NCBI RefSeq assembly: GCF_964656455.1
Contig: NC_135719.1
Span: 5,187,163 to 5,251,162 of the forward strand
Source: Halichoerus grypus
Lineage: Eukaryota; Chordata; Mammalia; Carnivora; Phocidae
Direction: 5' to 3'
Length of the DNA stretch: 64,000 nucleotides
Shown here: piece after piece, positions 1-12,040 of the stretch
How the letters are laid out: each line of letters opens with the position of its first letter
How positions within the stretch are numbered: position 1 is the first letter of the stretch
Position numbers and translations under genes: made by a program
The notes under the pieces: generated by a model
The model's input: only the letters and a program-made list of their open reading frames with translations
Databases searched by the model: none
Told to the model about the DNA's origin: nothing

Positions 1-466
1 TTATCTTTGGACATTTGGGTTGTTTTCACTGTTTATTCATAGGATGTATGTGTGTGTGTATAAATTGATCGTGCACTAGGCCAAAGACATTCTCCGTAAA
101 TTAAACAAGAGAAATTGATTTCAAACATAATCGAAAAAAATCGTAATCAATAATTTAAAAAAATCCAGCCACTTGATCAAACATTTACATCTTTTAAAAA
201 ATTATTGCATATGTTGTCAATGGCAAGTTAGAATATATAGAGGGAAAAAAGATCACATTTGTAATAGCTTAACAATATATATGTATATGTGTATGAAACA
301 TTTGTTTTACTGAAAAACTTGTAAGAACTGTGTGAAAAAAATCTATAAAGCCTGAGAGAATATAAAGAGCTAAAAGTTTGCCTTCACTTTGAAAATCTGA
401 TGGAAGCTGTGAATCCTGCCTGAGAAAAATATATATACATGTACACATGCTCTCATTCACTTTCTT

Positions 467-687
467 TTTTTTAAGATTTTATTTATTTTTTTACAGATTT
501 ATTTATTTATTTTTAGAGACAGAGAGTACAAGTGGGAGAGGGGCAAAGGGAGAGGGAAAGAGAATCTCAAGCAGACTCCCCGCTGAGCATGGAGCCTTTC
601 TCGGGGCTCGATCCCACAACCCTGAGATCATGACCTGAGCCGAAATCAGGTGTTGGCTGCTTAACCAACTGAGCCACCCAAGTGCCC
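467..687 (-). mobile_element. CAN-SINE (SINEC), antisense to CRTC3
   Basis: T-run, TTAAGATTTTATTTATT, GA-rich middle, then GAGATCATGACCTGAGCC and GAGCCACCCAAGTGCCC. Target-site duplication CTCATTCACTTTCTT at 452-466 and 688-702 is perfect. Confidence 0.95.
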
Positions 688-1046
688 CTCATTCACTTTC
701 TTAAACTTTTTACTAGGGAAAATTTCAAACATGTTAACACTCATATTTGCATGTATTTTGATCCCATGTGAAGAATTGTTGGCTTAAGATGATTACACTT
801 ATTTATAAGTTTGTATTAAACATTTAAAAAAATCACTTTCCTTATCTTCCTATGCCTGGTTTTCTGATTCTGTAAAATGCATCCAAAGAAAATTGTGGAC
901 AGTGTTTCAGTAACTTGGTACAAGGTTGGACGGGCAGAAAAGGAGTTATTTAAAGTCTTTGCTTGGCTCCCTTAATCCTTAAGCGGCCTTTTAGCAGCTT
1001 CTGATACCTCCTCTGTCCTCAAGCAGAAAATCCAGTCCTGTACACA

Positions 1047-1261
1047 TTTTTTTTTTAATTATTTATTTTAGAGAGAGAGAGAGAGAGAAAGAGAGTGTGC
1101 GGGGCTGGGGGGAGGGGGAGAAGGAGAGGGAGTGAGAATCTCAAGCGGACTCCCCATGAGCTTGAGCACGGGCCCTGATGTGGGGCTGGATCCTAGGAGA
1201 TCCTGACCTGAGCCGAAAACAAGAGTCGGATGCTTAACCCACTGAGCCTCCCAGGCGCCCC
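1047..1261 (-). mobile_element. CAN-SINE, diverged
   Basis: Full antisense SINE ending CCTCCCAGGCGCCCC. The flanks CAGTCCTGTACACA (left) and TAGTCCTATACGTG (right) look like an aged target duplication. Confidence 0.9.
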
Positions 1262-1940
1262 CCTAGTCCTATACGTGTTATTTGAAAGCCAGATCTTGAG
1301 AGCTGCTTCTTTGAATTTCAAAGTAATATTGTAGGTAGCGTATAGGTATCAGCGCGCATGATCTGAAACACCTTCACTTCCTGCAGCCAAAGCTCCCCTC
1401 TCAGAGCTCTGCCCAGCTCTTGTCCTCCGCATGGTAGGCTGTGAGCGCTTGAGAGGGGGCAGGGGAGCGATGGAGTGTTGAGATCTGCCCGCCCACCCCA
1501 TGGCACAAGGAACACTCCCAACCTCAGGAGCTGAATTCCAAGTAGGTGAGAAGCTATGCAATGAAACAAGAGAATGATTCTCACTGAATATCCTCACAGA
1601 TTGCGGAGGGCGGAAGGACAGGATGAACACACCTGTTCACGTGGTAGTCCATTTTCCCGAAAGGAAGTGCTGAGGCTCCTCCCTGCTGTCTGGACGGCTC
1701 TGAAGGGGCTGCGGACCACCCTTCCACTGAGTCCCCTTAGGCAAAGCACAGAATTCTCTGAACCTTATGATCATAATGACAGTGACTCCTTGTTAAAAGG
1801 GTTTAATGAATGCGGAATAAAAGCAGAAGGGCTTTGGAAACTGTGATGGCCAAAGCAACCATCGGTTATTAACACAAATACTGCTTAGAAACACTTTTGA
1901 AGTAGGTAGTTTGTATCTACTCATTTTTGTCTGTGCTCTT

Positions 1941-2134
1941 TTTTTTTTTTTTTAAGATTTTGTTTATTTATTTGTCAGAGAGAGAGCACAAGCAGGGGGA
2001 GCAGCAGGCGGAGGGAGAGAGAGAAGCAGACTCTGCTGAGCAGGGAGCCCGACGCGGGGCTCAATCCCAGGACCCTGGGATCATGACCTGAGCCGAAGGC
2101 AGACGCTTAACCGACTGAGCCACCCAGGCGCCCC
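1941..2134 (-). mobile_element. CAN-SINE, nearly complete
   Basis: Antisense copy close to consensus, ending GAGCCACCCAGGCGCCCC. Flanked by TCTGTGCTCTTTT (left) and TCTGCACTCTTTT (right). Confidence 0.95.
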
Positions 2135-2544
2135 ATCTGCACTCTTTTTATTTCCTCTCCCTGCACCCCCATGACCTGTGCTCTCCAGGTATGGTAGTCA
2201 CTAGCCATATGTGACTATTTACATTTAAACGAATTAAGATGAAATGCAATTCAGATTTCAGTTTCCCTGTCACACAAGCCTCATTTCCTGTGCCCAGTAG
2301 CCACACATGGCTGGCAGCTATTGTCCTGGGCAGGGAGCATTCTCATGCTGAGCTCTGGGCCCCAGTCTCAGCCCCAACTCGCCCCCCAGGCTTCCCCTTC
2401 CCATCCTGGCTGGTGCTTGAAGACCATCTTCGCCTCCCTCCTTTTCTTCATCAGCCAGTCAGAGTCCTGTGTCCTGGCTAAAGTGCTTATTTGGCTGATA
2501 AGAAGAACATTCTGATTAAATTGCATACAAAAAATTTTTGCAGG

Positions 2545-2945
2545 GCGCCTGGGTGGCTCAGTCGGTTAAGTGTCTGCCTTCAGCTCAGCTCATGATCCCA
2601 GGGTACTGGGATCGAGTCCCGCATTGGGCTCCTGCTCGGCGGGAGTCTGCTACTCCCTCTGCCTCTGCCCCTCCCCCCCTGCTCGTGCTCTGTCTCTCTG
2701 TCTCAAATAAATAAAATCTTGGGCGCCTGGGTGGCTCAGTTGGTTAAGCGACTGCCTTCGGCCCAGGTCATGATCCTGGAGTCCCGGGATCGAGTCCCGC
2801 ATTGGGCTCCCTGCTCAGCGGGGAGTCTGCTTCTCCCTCTGACCATCCCCCCTCTCATGCTCTCTCTCTCTATCTCATTCTCTCTCTCAAATAAATAAAT
2901 AAAATCTTTAAAAAAAAAAAATCAAATAAATAAAATCTTAAAAAA
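2545..2945 (+). mobile_element. CAN-SINE with a second SINE inserted in its tail
   Basis: The outer SINE starts GGGCGCCTGGGTGGCTCAG at 2545 and its tail is broken at 2720. A second + strand SINE fills 2721-2922. The outer tail then resumes CAAATAAATAAAATCTTAAA. The 17-mer CAAATAAATAAAATCTT occurs at 2704-2720 and 2923-2939. Confidence 0.92.
2721..2922 (+). mobile_element. Inner CAN-SINE inserted in the 2545 element
   Basis: Complete sense copy from GGGCGCCTGGGTGGCTCAG to AATAAAATCTTTAAAAA. It is flanked by 17-bp duplicates of the host SINE tail. Confidence 0.92.
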
Positions 2946-3094
2946 ATTTTTTTGCCTCCTCTGTGGCACATGCGTTTCAAAAGAGGATGCTTGCAAAATC
3001 AGATCTCTAGTGGGCAGAATTTCTCACACTGAAAGGTGGCAGTTAACCTGAAAGCCTGTGTGGAAGGGCTCATCCTTAAACTATATTGCAAGTG

Positions 3095-3128
<34 letters not shown>

Positions 3129-4590
3129 AGTAGGTGTGCATGGAAATGAACAGACTGCCCGGGAGAGGGCTTTGTGTTCTCCTGCTCCCTCTTCTAAGAG
3201 AGGAGTTCACTACTCTTCTTTTTTACTTCTCATTAACTGGCCGATAGAGAAATCATAAATAAACTCAGCGCATATTTCTTAAGCACCTGCTCTCGTGGCA
3301 GAAATCTAACACTTCTGCATGAGGTGTGGGAAACAGAAGCGATTAAGCCAGCCACTCCACAGAAGATGGCGGCCCAGTTCGTCCTCGTGAAATACCACCA
3401 GCTTTGTGTCCTGAGGTTTGGTGGCCTGCATCCAGCCACTGCCCCTCACCGAAGGAGGGCTGCCCTGCCTCAAGCCGTGAATGATCAAGGAGTCTTGGAG
3501 ACTGTCCCCAAGTGGTTATGTCTTGAGTCACAGATGAGAGTCTGCACAGAGGCCTCAAAGCTGCCTCTCGTGCCTTCTGCTGTTCTTCAGACATTCTGTC
3601 TCTACCTTCAGCCCCCAGCTCTTCCCATTTCCTCACCGTCCCTCATCAGTTCTTTTGTCCCCTGGAGTATTGGCTGCACTGGCCACAAGCCTCTGCTTCC
3701 ACTGGGTGCTCCCCAGGGGGAGGCTCTGGGGTACGGCGGGGTCTGGTGGGCGTCCAGAGGCCCGGGCGTGAGGCCTGGCTGCACCACTGTTTCGCTCTGT
3801 GAGCCTGGGCACCTCTTCAACCTCTCTCAGCCTGTTTGTTCGTATGTAAAATAAGGACAGTAATAATTACCCATAGGATAAGCGGAGGAAATGGGGGACA
3901 TGGAGGCACTGACCAAGAGATGTGGGAGCCACAGCAAGTTCAGGGAGCGAGGATGTAGAGATAACTGATTCCTTCCCAAGCCACTAACTAACCTCTGTTT
4001 ATGTGTGCTCATTCGTCACAGCTCGTGGCTTCTGTGGTGTAGTCATCTGCTCAAAAGTTAAAAGTGAGAGGGAATTTTGTTCCCAAGGTCATAAACCTTA
4101 GCCAGCCCTGCTCTTGGGTACAACATGCTCTCTGCCAGCCATGAAACCCTTTTATCCAAATACTAGTAGATATAATGAGACAGGGCAGTGACCTTCTGCA
4201 TGAGATTTAGAAGACATTCACACGTTATCTTAGTGTGTTTTATGGAAAGATTTTCACTGATTACTAATAGCTATTTTATGTTAGGTCTTAGTTTCTTTTT
4301 CAGAGAATGACATTTTTCTGACCTTGTCCCTATATTCTGTTTAGGAGTCCGTACCTCCTAATCCACATGCACTTTGCAACTGTGATTTTTTCTTTCTTTT
4401 TTATTTTGTTTCTATCTCTGTGTTTGACTTGCTCACTGGTTTACCTTTGACTTTTGACTTCCAGCAGCATGTTCGCCTCTTCTGCTTGAGGAAATAGTGA
4501 GATGCATAGAAAGGGGCTTATTTAATAGATTTGGAATACGCATCTGTCCCAAAATAGGAACTGTGTGACCAAGAGTATGGTAGTTGTATT
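2946..4590. other. Intronic block, mostly unique; MIR fragment near 3750-3890
   Basis: Holds the CA repeat and a diverged MIR (+) at about 3750-3890, seen as CTCTGTGAGCCTGGGCACCTC followed by TGTAAAATAAGGACAGTAATA. An open frame of 176 codons at 3324-3854 partly overlaps the MIR and shows no recognisable protein. Nothing else was found. Confidence 0.6.
3094..3128 (+). repeat. (CA)n microsatellite
   Basis: A GCACGCGCG run followed by about 13 CA units. Confidence 0.97.
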
Positions 4591-4723
4591 TTTTTTTTTT
4601 TTTAAGTAGGCTTCACGCCCAGTGTGGAGCCCAACGCAGGGCCTGAACTCATGACCCTGAGATTGAGACCTGACCTGAGATCAAGAGTCCAGTGCTCAAC
4701 TGACTGAGCCACTCAGGTGCCCC
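4591..4723 (-). mobile_element. Short CAN-SINE subtype
   Basis: T-run, TTAAGTAGGCTTCACGCCCA, then GACTGAGCCACTCAGGTGCCCC. It lacks the GA-rich middle of the long type. The flanks GGTAGTTGTATTTT and AGTAGTCGTGTTTT look like an aged target duplication. Confidence 0.9.
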
Positions 4724-5204
4724 AGTAGTCGTGTTTTTAATACAGATTTGGGTAGTACTTTTCCCCTTCCTTTTTATCTAACGTGTTGAATAGAAGACTT
4801 AGGAAATAAAAGAGAAAAGTAGACAACTCATGAATCTCTAGCAGTCTGGAATAAAGGTCTTTGAAATCATACAAGGGGCAGGAAAACAGCGGCCCCACAC
4901 ACCGAATTAGGAACATCTGCATCCATGGGAACTCGAGCATGGGGACTGGAATGATGCCACGTTCATTCTGCCTTTCACGTGCTCCCAATTATTCATGCAC
5001 TAGAGGGTCAGGGATAGCATGGGTACTCCAAATAGTGCTTTTGTAGCTGATTTGTATTCCGTTCATTTAAAGTTTCAATGCCAGGAAGGTTGTAAGAGAT
5101 GGGAACTTCTGCGAAGTCCATCTTTTGGGTAAAACCAATGAAAAGAAGCACCGTGAGGACTAAAGCACCAACATAAGTTTTGTTTTAAAATTAAAGCTTT
5201 AGGG

Positions 5205-5650
5205 CAATACAGAGGCTGTGAGGTTCACTGGCTGGAAGGTCAGACTCTGACCAGCCTCTGCCACTTCCAGCTCTGTGACCTCTGGCCAATCACTTAACGT
5301 CTCCCATTGCCTCAGTTTTCAGCTGAGCGGGGGGCATGGTAGTCATGCTCAGATCAGAGTTTTGTTGTGAGGAGTAAATGAGTTAATGTATCTAACACTC
5401 TTAGAGCAGAGCCGGCCTAGGGGGAGCACGGTGGGGGAGTCTCCTCTCACTCTCAGGATTGTCGCCACCCCCACCCCCGCTGTAGTCCCCTCTGCAGCCG
5501 CTTGAGGTCTGGCCCTGCCACTCACCAGCTGGGTGTCCTACTCAAGTCTGCAAGCCTCTAAGAAGGGGTGTGAATAAGGTAAAACAGATAGCACGTGGGA
5601 GGCGCTGAGCGGTGCCCCGAGCAGCCGGTGCCACCGTTTGCCTGTTGTGA
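5205..5650 (+). mobile_element. Two MIR copies in sense orientation
   Basis: 5205-5435 shows the MIR body (CAGCTCTGTGACCTCTGGCCA, GAGTAAATGAGTTAATG). 5490-5650 repeats it (CTCACCAGCTGGGTGTCC, AGATAGCACGTGGGAGGCGC). Both are heavily diverged, as expected for an element active before placental mammals split. Confidence 0.75.
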
Positions 5651-5782
5651 TTGCGGTGGCTCTCAGCAGGGGCGGCGCCCTCCACTGCAAGTTGTGTCAT
5701 AGGTTAATTTGTTCTTACTGACAGCTAAAACTTAACAGGTTTAATTTTAACAGGTAAAATGTATTTTTAAAAAGTCATGAGA

Positions 5783-6200
5783 GGGGCTCCTGAATGGCAG
5801 AGTCGGTTAAGCGTGGGACTCTTGGTTTTGGCTCAGGCGGTGATCTCAGGCAGGTGGATCCAGCTGGTAGTCGGCTCGCCCTCAGTGTGGCGTCTGCTTG
5901 GGATTCTCTCTCTCCCTCCCCTCCTCCTGTGGACACATATGTGCATGCTCTCTCTCTCTCTAAAATAATTAAATTTATTTTTTTTAAGATTTTATTTTAT
6001 TTATTTGACAGAGAGAGACACAGTGAAAGAGGGAACACAAAGCAGGGGGAGTGGGAGAGGGAGAAGCAGGCTTCCCGTGGAGCAGGGAGCCTGATGCGGG
6101 GCTCTATCCTAGGACCCTGGGATCATGACCTGAGCTGAAGGCAGACGCTTAACGACTGAGCCACCCAGGCGCCCCATAATTAAATAAATCTTAAAAAAGA
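5783..6200 (+). mobile_element. Old CAN-SINE (+) hosting an inverted SINE
   Basis: Sense SINE head (GGGGCTCCTGAATGGCAGAG) and CT-rich body up to 5977. It is interrupted by an antisense SINE at 5978-6175 and ends with ATAATTAAATAAATCTTAAA. Confidence 0.88.
5978..6175 (-). mobile_element. Young CAN-SINE inside the 5783 SINE
   Basis: Near-consensus antisense copy ending TTAACGACTGAGCCACC and GGCGCCCC. The flanks ATAATTAAATTTATT and ATAATTAAATAAATC are the target duplication in the host tail. Confidence 0.93.
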
Positions 6201-6990
6201 AAAAGTCAGAGCTAGGACAAGGTTATCCCCACCATGACATTATTGCTGTTCAGTCCTATTTTGGGAAGTGGAGAGCACCTGTGGAAAGCAGGCCTGCGCC
6301 CCCAGGGTTGGGCACACCCTGGGGACACCGGTTGGAACACGGGCCCAACAGTGGAATGTTCAGTGTCCCATGTGGGGGCAGAAAACATGTTTGAGAATCT
6401 CTGGTGGTGGAGTGCTGTGCTTTCTCCCACAGAGGCCACGACGCACACTCCCACATCCATGCTCCTCCACGTGGCAAACCTTTGCTCCCCCACTGCTTGC
6501 CAGGTGGCAGCCCCCCACGCCGAGCCGTTCTTTCCTGCCACACAAGGAAGAGGCGTGTTTGACTGCTGAAGTCACTTTTCACTATAGTAAACAGCTACCG
6601 TAACTTGCCCTGACTTCTTATTCATTAACTAATATTGGTTGAGTGCCTGTTATGAATGAGATATTATTGGGCTTATGAGGATTATTGAGAAAATGTCCAT
6701 TTAAGAAGCTTATAACTAAGCTTGATGGACGACAGGTCATAGACACAAGAACTGCAGCTGAAAAACCTTTTTCTTCTTCAGCTTCCATTTTTAGACTTTT
6801 ATATTCAGGAAAAGTAATTCATTGTATTTGTTTATAGCTTGTTCTGTAGTTCTTTGTTGTTCATTATAAAAGTAATACATGCTCATTGTATATAATTTGG
6901 AAAATATGTAAAAATTTAAAAGGAATAGAAAAAATTCTATTTCATCAACAAAAATTTCCACTTTAATGTGTTTTTTAAAATTTTCATGCA

Positions 6991-7202
6991 TGGGGCGCCT
7001 GGGTGGCTCAGTAGTTAAGTGTCTGCCTTCAGCTCAGGTCATGATCCCAGGGTCCTGGGATTGAGCCCCACATTGGGCTCCCTGCCCAGCGGGAAGCCTG
7101 CTTCTCCCTCTCCCACTCCCCCTGCTTGTGTTCCCTCTCTCGCTGTGTCTCTCCCTGTCAAATAAATAAAATCTTTTTAAAAAAACTGTTAAAAAATTAA
7201 AT
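6991..7202 (+). mobile_element. CAN-SINE (+), complete
   Basis: GGGGCGCCTGGGTGGCTCAG head, tail AATAAATAAAATCTTTTTAA. Perfect target duplication AAAATTTTCATGCA at 6977-6990 and 7203-7216. Confidence 0.95.
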
Positions 7203-7343
7203 AAAATTTTCATGCAACTTGTATAAAGGTAATATCACTCTCCATATTTATGTTATGTCTTGTTGGTTTTGTTTTTCATTTCAGCCATTACATAATCATT
7301 ATTTCCCTATGTTATTAAAATACCTTATAAGTAGAATTTCATT

Positions 7344-7538
7344 TTTTTAAAGTAAGTTTATTTTTTTGAGAGAGAGAGGGAGAGAAATGGGGGAAAGGGG
7401 TGAGGGAGAGAGAGAATCTCAAGCAGACTCCACACTGAGCACAGAGCCCAATGTGCGGCTCGATCTCACAACCCTGAGATCATGACCTAAGCCGAGATCA
7501 AGAGTCGGACACTTAACAAACTGAGCCCCAGGTGCCTC
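7344..7538 (-). mobile_element. Older CAN-SINE (-)
   Basis: Antisense copy with CTGAGATCATGACCTAAGCC and a degraded end (GCCCCAGGTGCCTC). Flanks TTATAAGTAGAATTT and TATAAGTATAATTTT. Confidence 0.88.
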
Positions 7539-7745
7539 TATAAGTATAATTTTAATAGCAAAATATTTCATATATGATTTATAACCACTCCCCCTATATG
7601 TTGGACATTTTGGTTGATTCCAATTTTTCTTTATTAAGAGCAATATAATAATAAACACCTTGGTGTATGAGTCATCTGTATTTCTGATCATAGATTTCCA
7701 CAGGCAGAATTATCCAGCCAAAGAGTAGAAATATCTGTTGTTTTT

Positions 7746-9399
7746 TTCTAAGAGTAGAAATATTTGTAAGGTTATTAATACACGTGGCTTCATTGCTTTT
7801 CGGCACAGATACTTACCCTAACAGAATTGTTTTGTTTTGCTCTGAATATTTATTACCTGAAGTATAAGAGATCCAAAGCCTTTGCACATGTAGCATTCCA
7901 AGTGTTGACTATTCAAGAATGACTCCAAAGTTCATGACATAAAGTCGTTTGCATATTTACTGAAGCACAGAATTAATCACCTGGGCCTCGCAGCTGCCGT
8001 GTGTACAGTCAGGTCCCTTGGTTGTGGGTGACTAGGGCTGCCGGGCCGCCTCTGGAGTGGCTCTCATACATGGCTGTCAAACTGTACTTATTTTTTTAAT
8101 ATGGAGAACTTCTGTGAGAACTGAAATGGCTGTTAATTTATGGCGTACAAATATGCAGAGAATATCTGTGTCCGAGAAATGTGACCCCAGAGCAAGCCAG
8201 GAGTTCGTACAGATGTTTACATATTAACAAGAGTGAAGATTTGCAAAAGTCTCCTGGTTTCTAATTGCTTGGTAGTCTGTGTGAACCTGTCATTTCTGGA
8301 AAATAAGTGCAATTTCATTTTTAGTGCCGACTGAAGAAATTCTTCTCTTTATAATAAATCATGAGATGGTTAGTATGTATCTTTATAAGAAAATAGGAAA
8401 ATAAGTACACAGATGAAATCATCAGACAATGAGCTGCTAATAGATATTGTGCCCTTACTTGCTTTAATTTTAAAACAGAGTTCTCTGTATTTTGGTGGGA
8501 GTGTCTTGTCCTCCAGCTAGGAAAGAGAGTGTGGGGAAAATGATTTCATCAGTGTCTAGGAGTCTGAGAATAAGTGTAGCAGAAGAGACCTCGCTTGGGC
8601 CAATCGCACGGTAATCTGCTTAACCTTGTGCTTCTGAGCAGAACGGCCATCCCACCCGCCCTCCACGCCACAGTCTACGAGCAGCTCCCCCTCACCCCTT
8701 TGTCTGAGCTGTTGCTCCTTGAGGTTGCTTTCTGTCCTTTCAGTGACAGGGAAGTGGTGGTAGCTACGGATGCCTCCTGTCTGGCCCCCCGAAAACTAGC
8801 ACCCCTGACTCTTCTCCCCATGAGGATCTCGGACACATGCAAAATGGGGCCTCCTCGTGGGGTGGGGTTTTTGCACACCTGGACCTCTCACAGAGTGACT
8901 GGCCTCGTGGCCTGCCCATGTTAAAGGCCTAGAATCAGTCTGTAATATACCGATGTCACCCGATGATGTGGCTGTGGGTGCGCATGGAGTCAGTTCTGTC
9001 TGGTTTCTGGCTTCTGTGGTAGCCTTCTTTCCCAGACTCCGGGGCCACTTGACCCCTGACTAGCCAGCCTATCGCCCGTCTCTAGGACCCAGCTCTGTCT
9101 GAGGCCGAGGGACTGAGGCCGCCTCAAACTCTGTAATTTGGCTTCAAGTCACTACGTTGGCCTTGTGCCTCAGCTCTGATAACTGGACTCTTGTCTGGCT
9201 CCTGGGTGCCAGAATCCCATGGTAACCTGCTCATATCCCAGTGCCTTGTTTTTTATCAGCTTCCCTCCCAGGAACTGAAGTCCTGCCCTGAAACACAGTG
9301 ACCGATGCACTTTCCTGATTTTGCCTCTGACGGGATTCCAGAGTGCCCCAGATCTCTCATTGTCCTGCGGTGCCTGCAGTCGGGAAGCCTCTGTTCTGG
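7746..9399. other. Intronic sequence without recognised elements
   Basis: No SINE, LINE or exon-like segment recognised. The second half is richer in G+C and contains a 109-codon open frame (8595-8924) with no family resemblance. Confidence 0.5.
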
Positions 9400-10095
9400 A
9401 CACTTATCTCAGCAAATGGCAACTCCATTCTTCAGTTAGTCAGGCCCAAACCGCACCCCCCGCCCCCCCCCCCCCGCCAGCGTACCCCGTCCCACATCCG
9501 AGCCTTCAGCAAATTCTTGGTGCTACATTAAAAATCTATCCAGACTCTGAGTACCTCGGTCCGAGCCCCCGTCATCTCTGCCCCAGATTCTTGCAGAGAG
9601 CCTCCAGACCGCCCTCCTGGCTCCTGTCCTTGTCCCTTCCAGTTAGCCTCAACACTGCCATCTGAGTGACCTGTTTAAAATAGGAGCCAGACCATGTCAC
9701 TTGTCTTTTCAGACTCTCCGATGGCTTCTTCTCTCATTTCTTGTAGAGCCAGAGTGCGAAGTGCAGTAATGCCCGGGAAGGGCCCGATTCCCTCTCCGCT
9801 CTTTCCCAGGACACATCTGTCTAGCTCTGGCCTCGCTTGCTCCACTCCAGCCACGCTCCCCGTTTTCTGTGCTCCTTGAGCCCTCCCTAGGATCTCTCTG
9901 CCAGGACAGCCTTCTCTGGCCATACTGTATGTTTCTGTTACTCTATCTTGTTTATATTCTGGGTCCTCATTACACTGCATTAGAACGCAAGCTCCCTGCG
10001 GGCAAGGGCACTTCGGTTCACTGCCTTGTTTTCCAAAGCCTGGAACGGTGCCCGGCCAGGGTCTGGGTTCATTGAATATCTGTTGGGTGCACGCG
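9400..10095 (+). mobile_element. L2 LINE fragment, sense, with 3' end
   Basis: Follows the mammalian L2 order: AATGGCAACTCCATTCTTC, ATCTATCCAGACTCTGAGTA, GTGACCTGTTTAAAATAGGA and finally TAGAACGCAAGCTCCCTGCG, then TTGAATATCTGTTGGGTGCA. A C-rich run lies at about 9456-9478. Confidence 0.8.
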
Positions 10096-10099
10096 TCAG

Positions 10100-10330
10100 G
10101 TCATTGTAGGTGTGCCACACGGCAGCCCTGTCCCCACGCACTGTGTGCGCGTTATCTCATCCAACCCTCCCCATACCCTTGGGTGTTGGTCCTTCTGTGA
10201 TTCCCATTTTGCCAGTGAGGAAACCAAGTCTTAGGTTAAGTGACTTGACTAACAGGATCCGAGTTGTGACACAAATATTCGGATAGGGCAGCATGTTGGA
10301 ACAAACATAGACTTTGTTATTAGAGGTATT
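10100..10330 (-). mobile_element. MIR copy, antisense
   Basis: GTTATCTCATCCAACCC, CCCATTTTGCCAGTGAGGAA and TTAAGTGACTTGACTAAC are the reverse complement of the MIR core and 3' part. Confidence 0.75.
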
Positions 10331-10439
10331 AGACTCTGTCAACTATCATTTGAGTTAAAACCTCTTCAGGCTTAAGTTCAGTTATGAAATGTGGGCAGTG
10401 ATTCTATCTCTTGGGTAGAAGGACTGTGTGAGATTGTGG

Positions 10440-10700
10440 CTATGTGATTTTCATATGTCTTTTCTTGATTGCGGGTCCAAGGTTGATATTTTGTTCACGT
10501 ATTTATTGGCCGTTCACATTTCTTCTTCTGGCAATTTCCTGTCCATAAGCTTTGCCCACTTCTCTCTTCTTTCTCTCTCTCTCTTTTTTCTTTTCAAGTT
10601 GCAGGAGTTCTTTGAACGTGTTATACAGAGTTTCTCCCACAGTAGCATTTGTCTTTTGATAATGTTTTTGGAATCTTCCTTTATTCATATAGTTAGAAGT
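10440..10700 (-). mobile_element. Old L1 fragment
   Basis: TTATTGGCCGTTCACATTTC and GCAGGAGTTCTTTGAACGTG resemble the reverse complement of L1 ORF2/3' sequence. A short TTCATTCAACAAATATTTAC at 10742-10761 is a possible L2 or MIR end. Confidence 0.6.
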
Positions 10701-11584
10701 CCAGTGTTAGTGATTGGTCAAGTCAGTGAGAATACAGATTATTCATTCAACAAATATTTACTGAGTGCTAGAACTTTGTGGATATTCTTTCAGTCGGGAC
10801 AGCTCTAAATCCTGGCTTTTGGTCTGCGTCACTGACGGTGGCTCTCTGCTTCGGTTTTAGCAGATTCTTGAAAGAGAATGTGTTTTCTTAGAGTCAAGTA
10901 GACCCAAACATTTCCCAGACTTTGGCCACATAATCAGAAATTTCAAAAGAGTTCTGGAATTTATGGGCTTGGCTCCAAATGGTCAGGCATACGTTGTCTT
11001 CTCTGCGGGCAGTTTGCTTTCAGCTCACCCCACCCTCCCGGCAACTACGCAGTGTGAACAGGGCAGCTGATGAATACCTCAGACATCCCCTGTGGGGTGA
11101 ACTGCACAGGCCGCCCCAGAAACCGGGCGCACAACTCATGGTCAGAGCCCGAGAGGCTCTTCCACAGCATGTGACATAATGTCAGGCGCGGCCCCGCAGA
11201 TCCTCACGGGACTGGGTGTCGCGGCCGTGGGGAACGGGCGCAGCGCCCACAGGCTGCCTGCCCGCCACGCAGGTCCAGTTTGAGTCTGAATCATGGAAGC
11301 ACCTTGACGGTCACCTGTGTTTCGGTTGCAGTGTTAGTTTGTGGGGAAATCTCAGCCAAGAACTGTCCTGTCAGCCACTTGGGAGCTCAGCCACACAGGT
11401 CCCTCACAGACCTTTGACACCACACCGGTCCTTGCTCTGAAAACACAGCTTCGGGAAATCTCTTCCATGAGTCTCTACGACCTGCCCCCCGGTGCGTCAA
11501 AGTAAACCCAGTTTTCATGCTGTGCTTCAGTGTTTCAGCATGGTGGTCAGGAGTCCCACCAGGGAACCTGTTTACCGGTCTCCG

Positions 11585-11760
11585 CGCTAACCAGCATTGG
11601 GCCTTCGACACAATCCTTAACCTCGCCATGCCTCAGCCCACTCATCTGAGATGTGGTTGCTCCTTAGGACCTACTAGAAAGTTGGTGTGAGGCATAAATT
11701 AGTTAATGCGTGTCTATCCTTAGAACCACGCCCAGCACATAGTTATTGCTCAATAAATGC
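11585..11760 (+). mobile_element. MIR copy, sense
   Basis: CTTAACCTCGCCATGCCTCA, GAGGCATAAATTAGTTAATG and CACATAGTTATTGCTCAATA follow the MIR order. Confidence 0.8.
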
Positions 11761-11860
11761 CGTAGAGCTCCTGCTACACACTCTCCCCCTGTTGAGCAAA
11801 GTACTGGCAGCTGGACCTCCCGGCCTTCCAGCTTGACTCAACAGATGGCTGACTCCACCG

Positions 11861-11964
11861 TCCTTTCTTTCTTTCTTTCCTTCTCTCTTTCTTTCTTTCT
11901 TTTTTTCTTTCTTTCTTTCCTTCTTTCCTTCTTTCTTTTCTTTCTTTCTTTCCTTCTTTCCTTT

Positions 11965-12032
<68 letters not shown>

Positions 12033-12040
12033 TCCTTCAG
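11861..12040 (+). repeat. (CTTT)n microsatellite grown from a SINE tail
   Basis: About 180 bp of CTTT/TTCC units sitting exactly where the poly(T) of the antisense SINE at 12041-12231 should be. The SINE A-tail has expanded. Confidence 0.95.

Larger units (their letters stand above)
6800..7745 (-). mobile_element. Old L1 3' region, split by two SINEs
   Basis: Stretches such as ATAAAAGTAATACATGCTCA and GGACATTTTGGTTGATTCCA are the reverse complement of mammalian L1M 3' sequence. SINEs at 6991-7202 and 7344-7538 interrupt it. Confidence 0.75.

Noticed and set aside
2545..2620. tRNA-like sequences (GGTTAAG...GGGATCGAGTCCCGC) at SINE heads
   Set aside because: These are tRNA-derived SINE promoters followed by SINE bodies, repeated about 35 times; not tRNA genes.
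3324..3854. 176-codon open frame on the + strand
   Set aside because: No family resemblance, partly MIR-derived at its end, no splice or promoter context; a chance frame.
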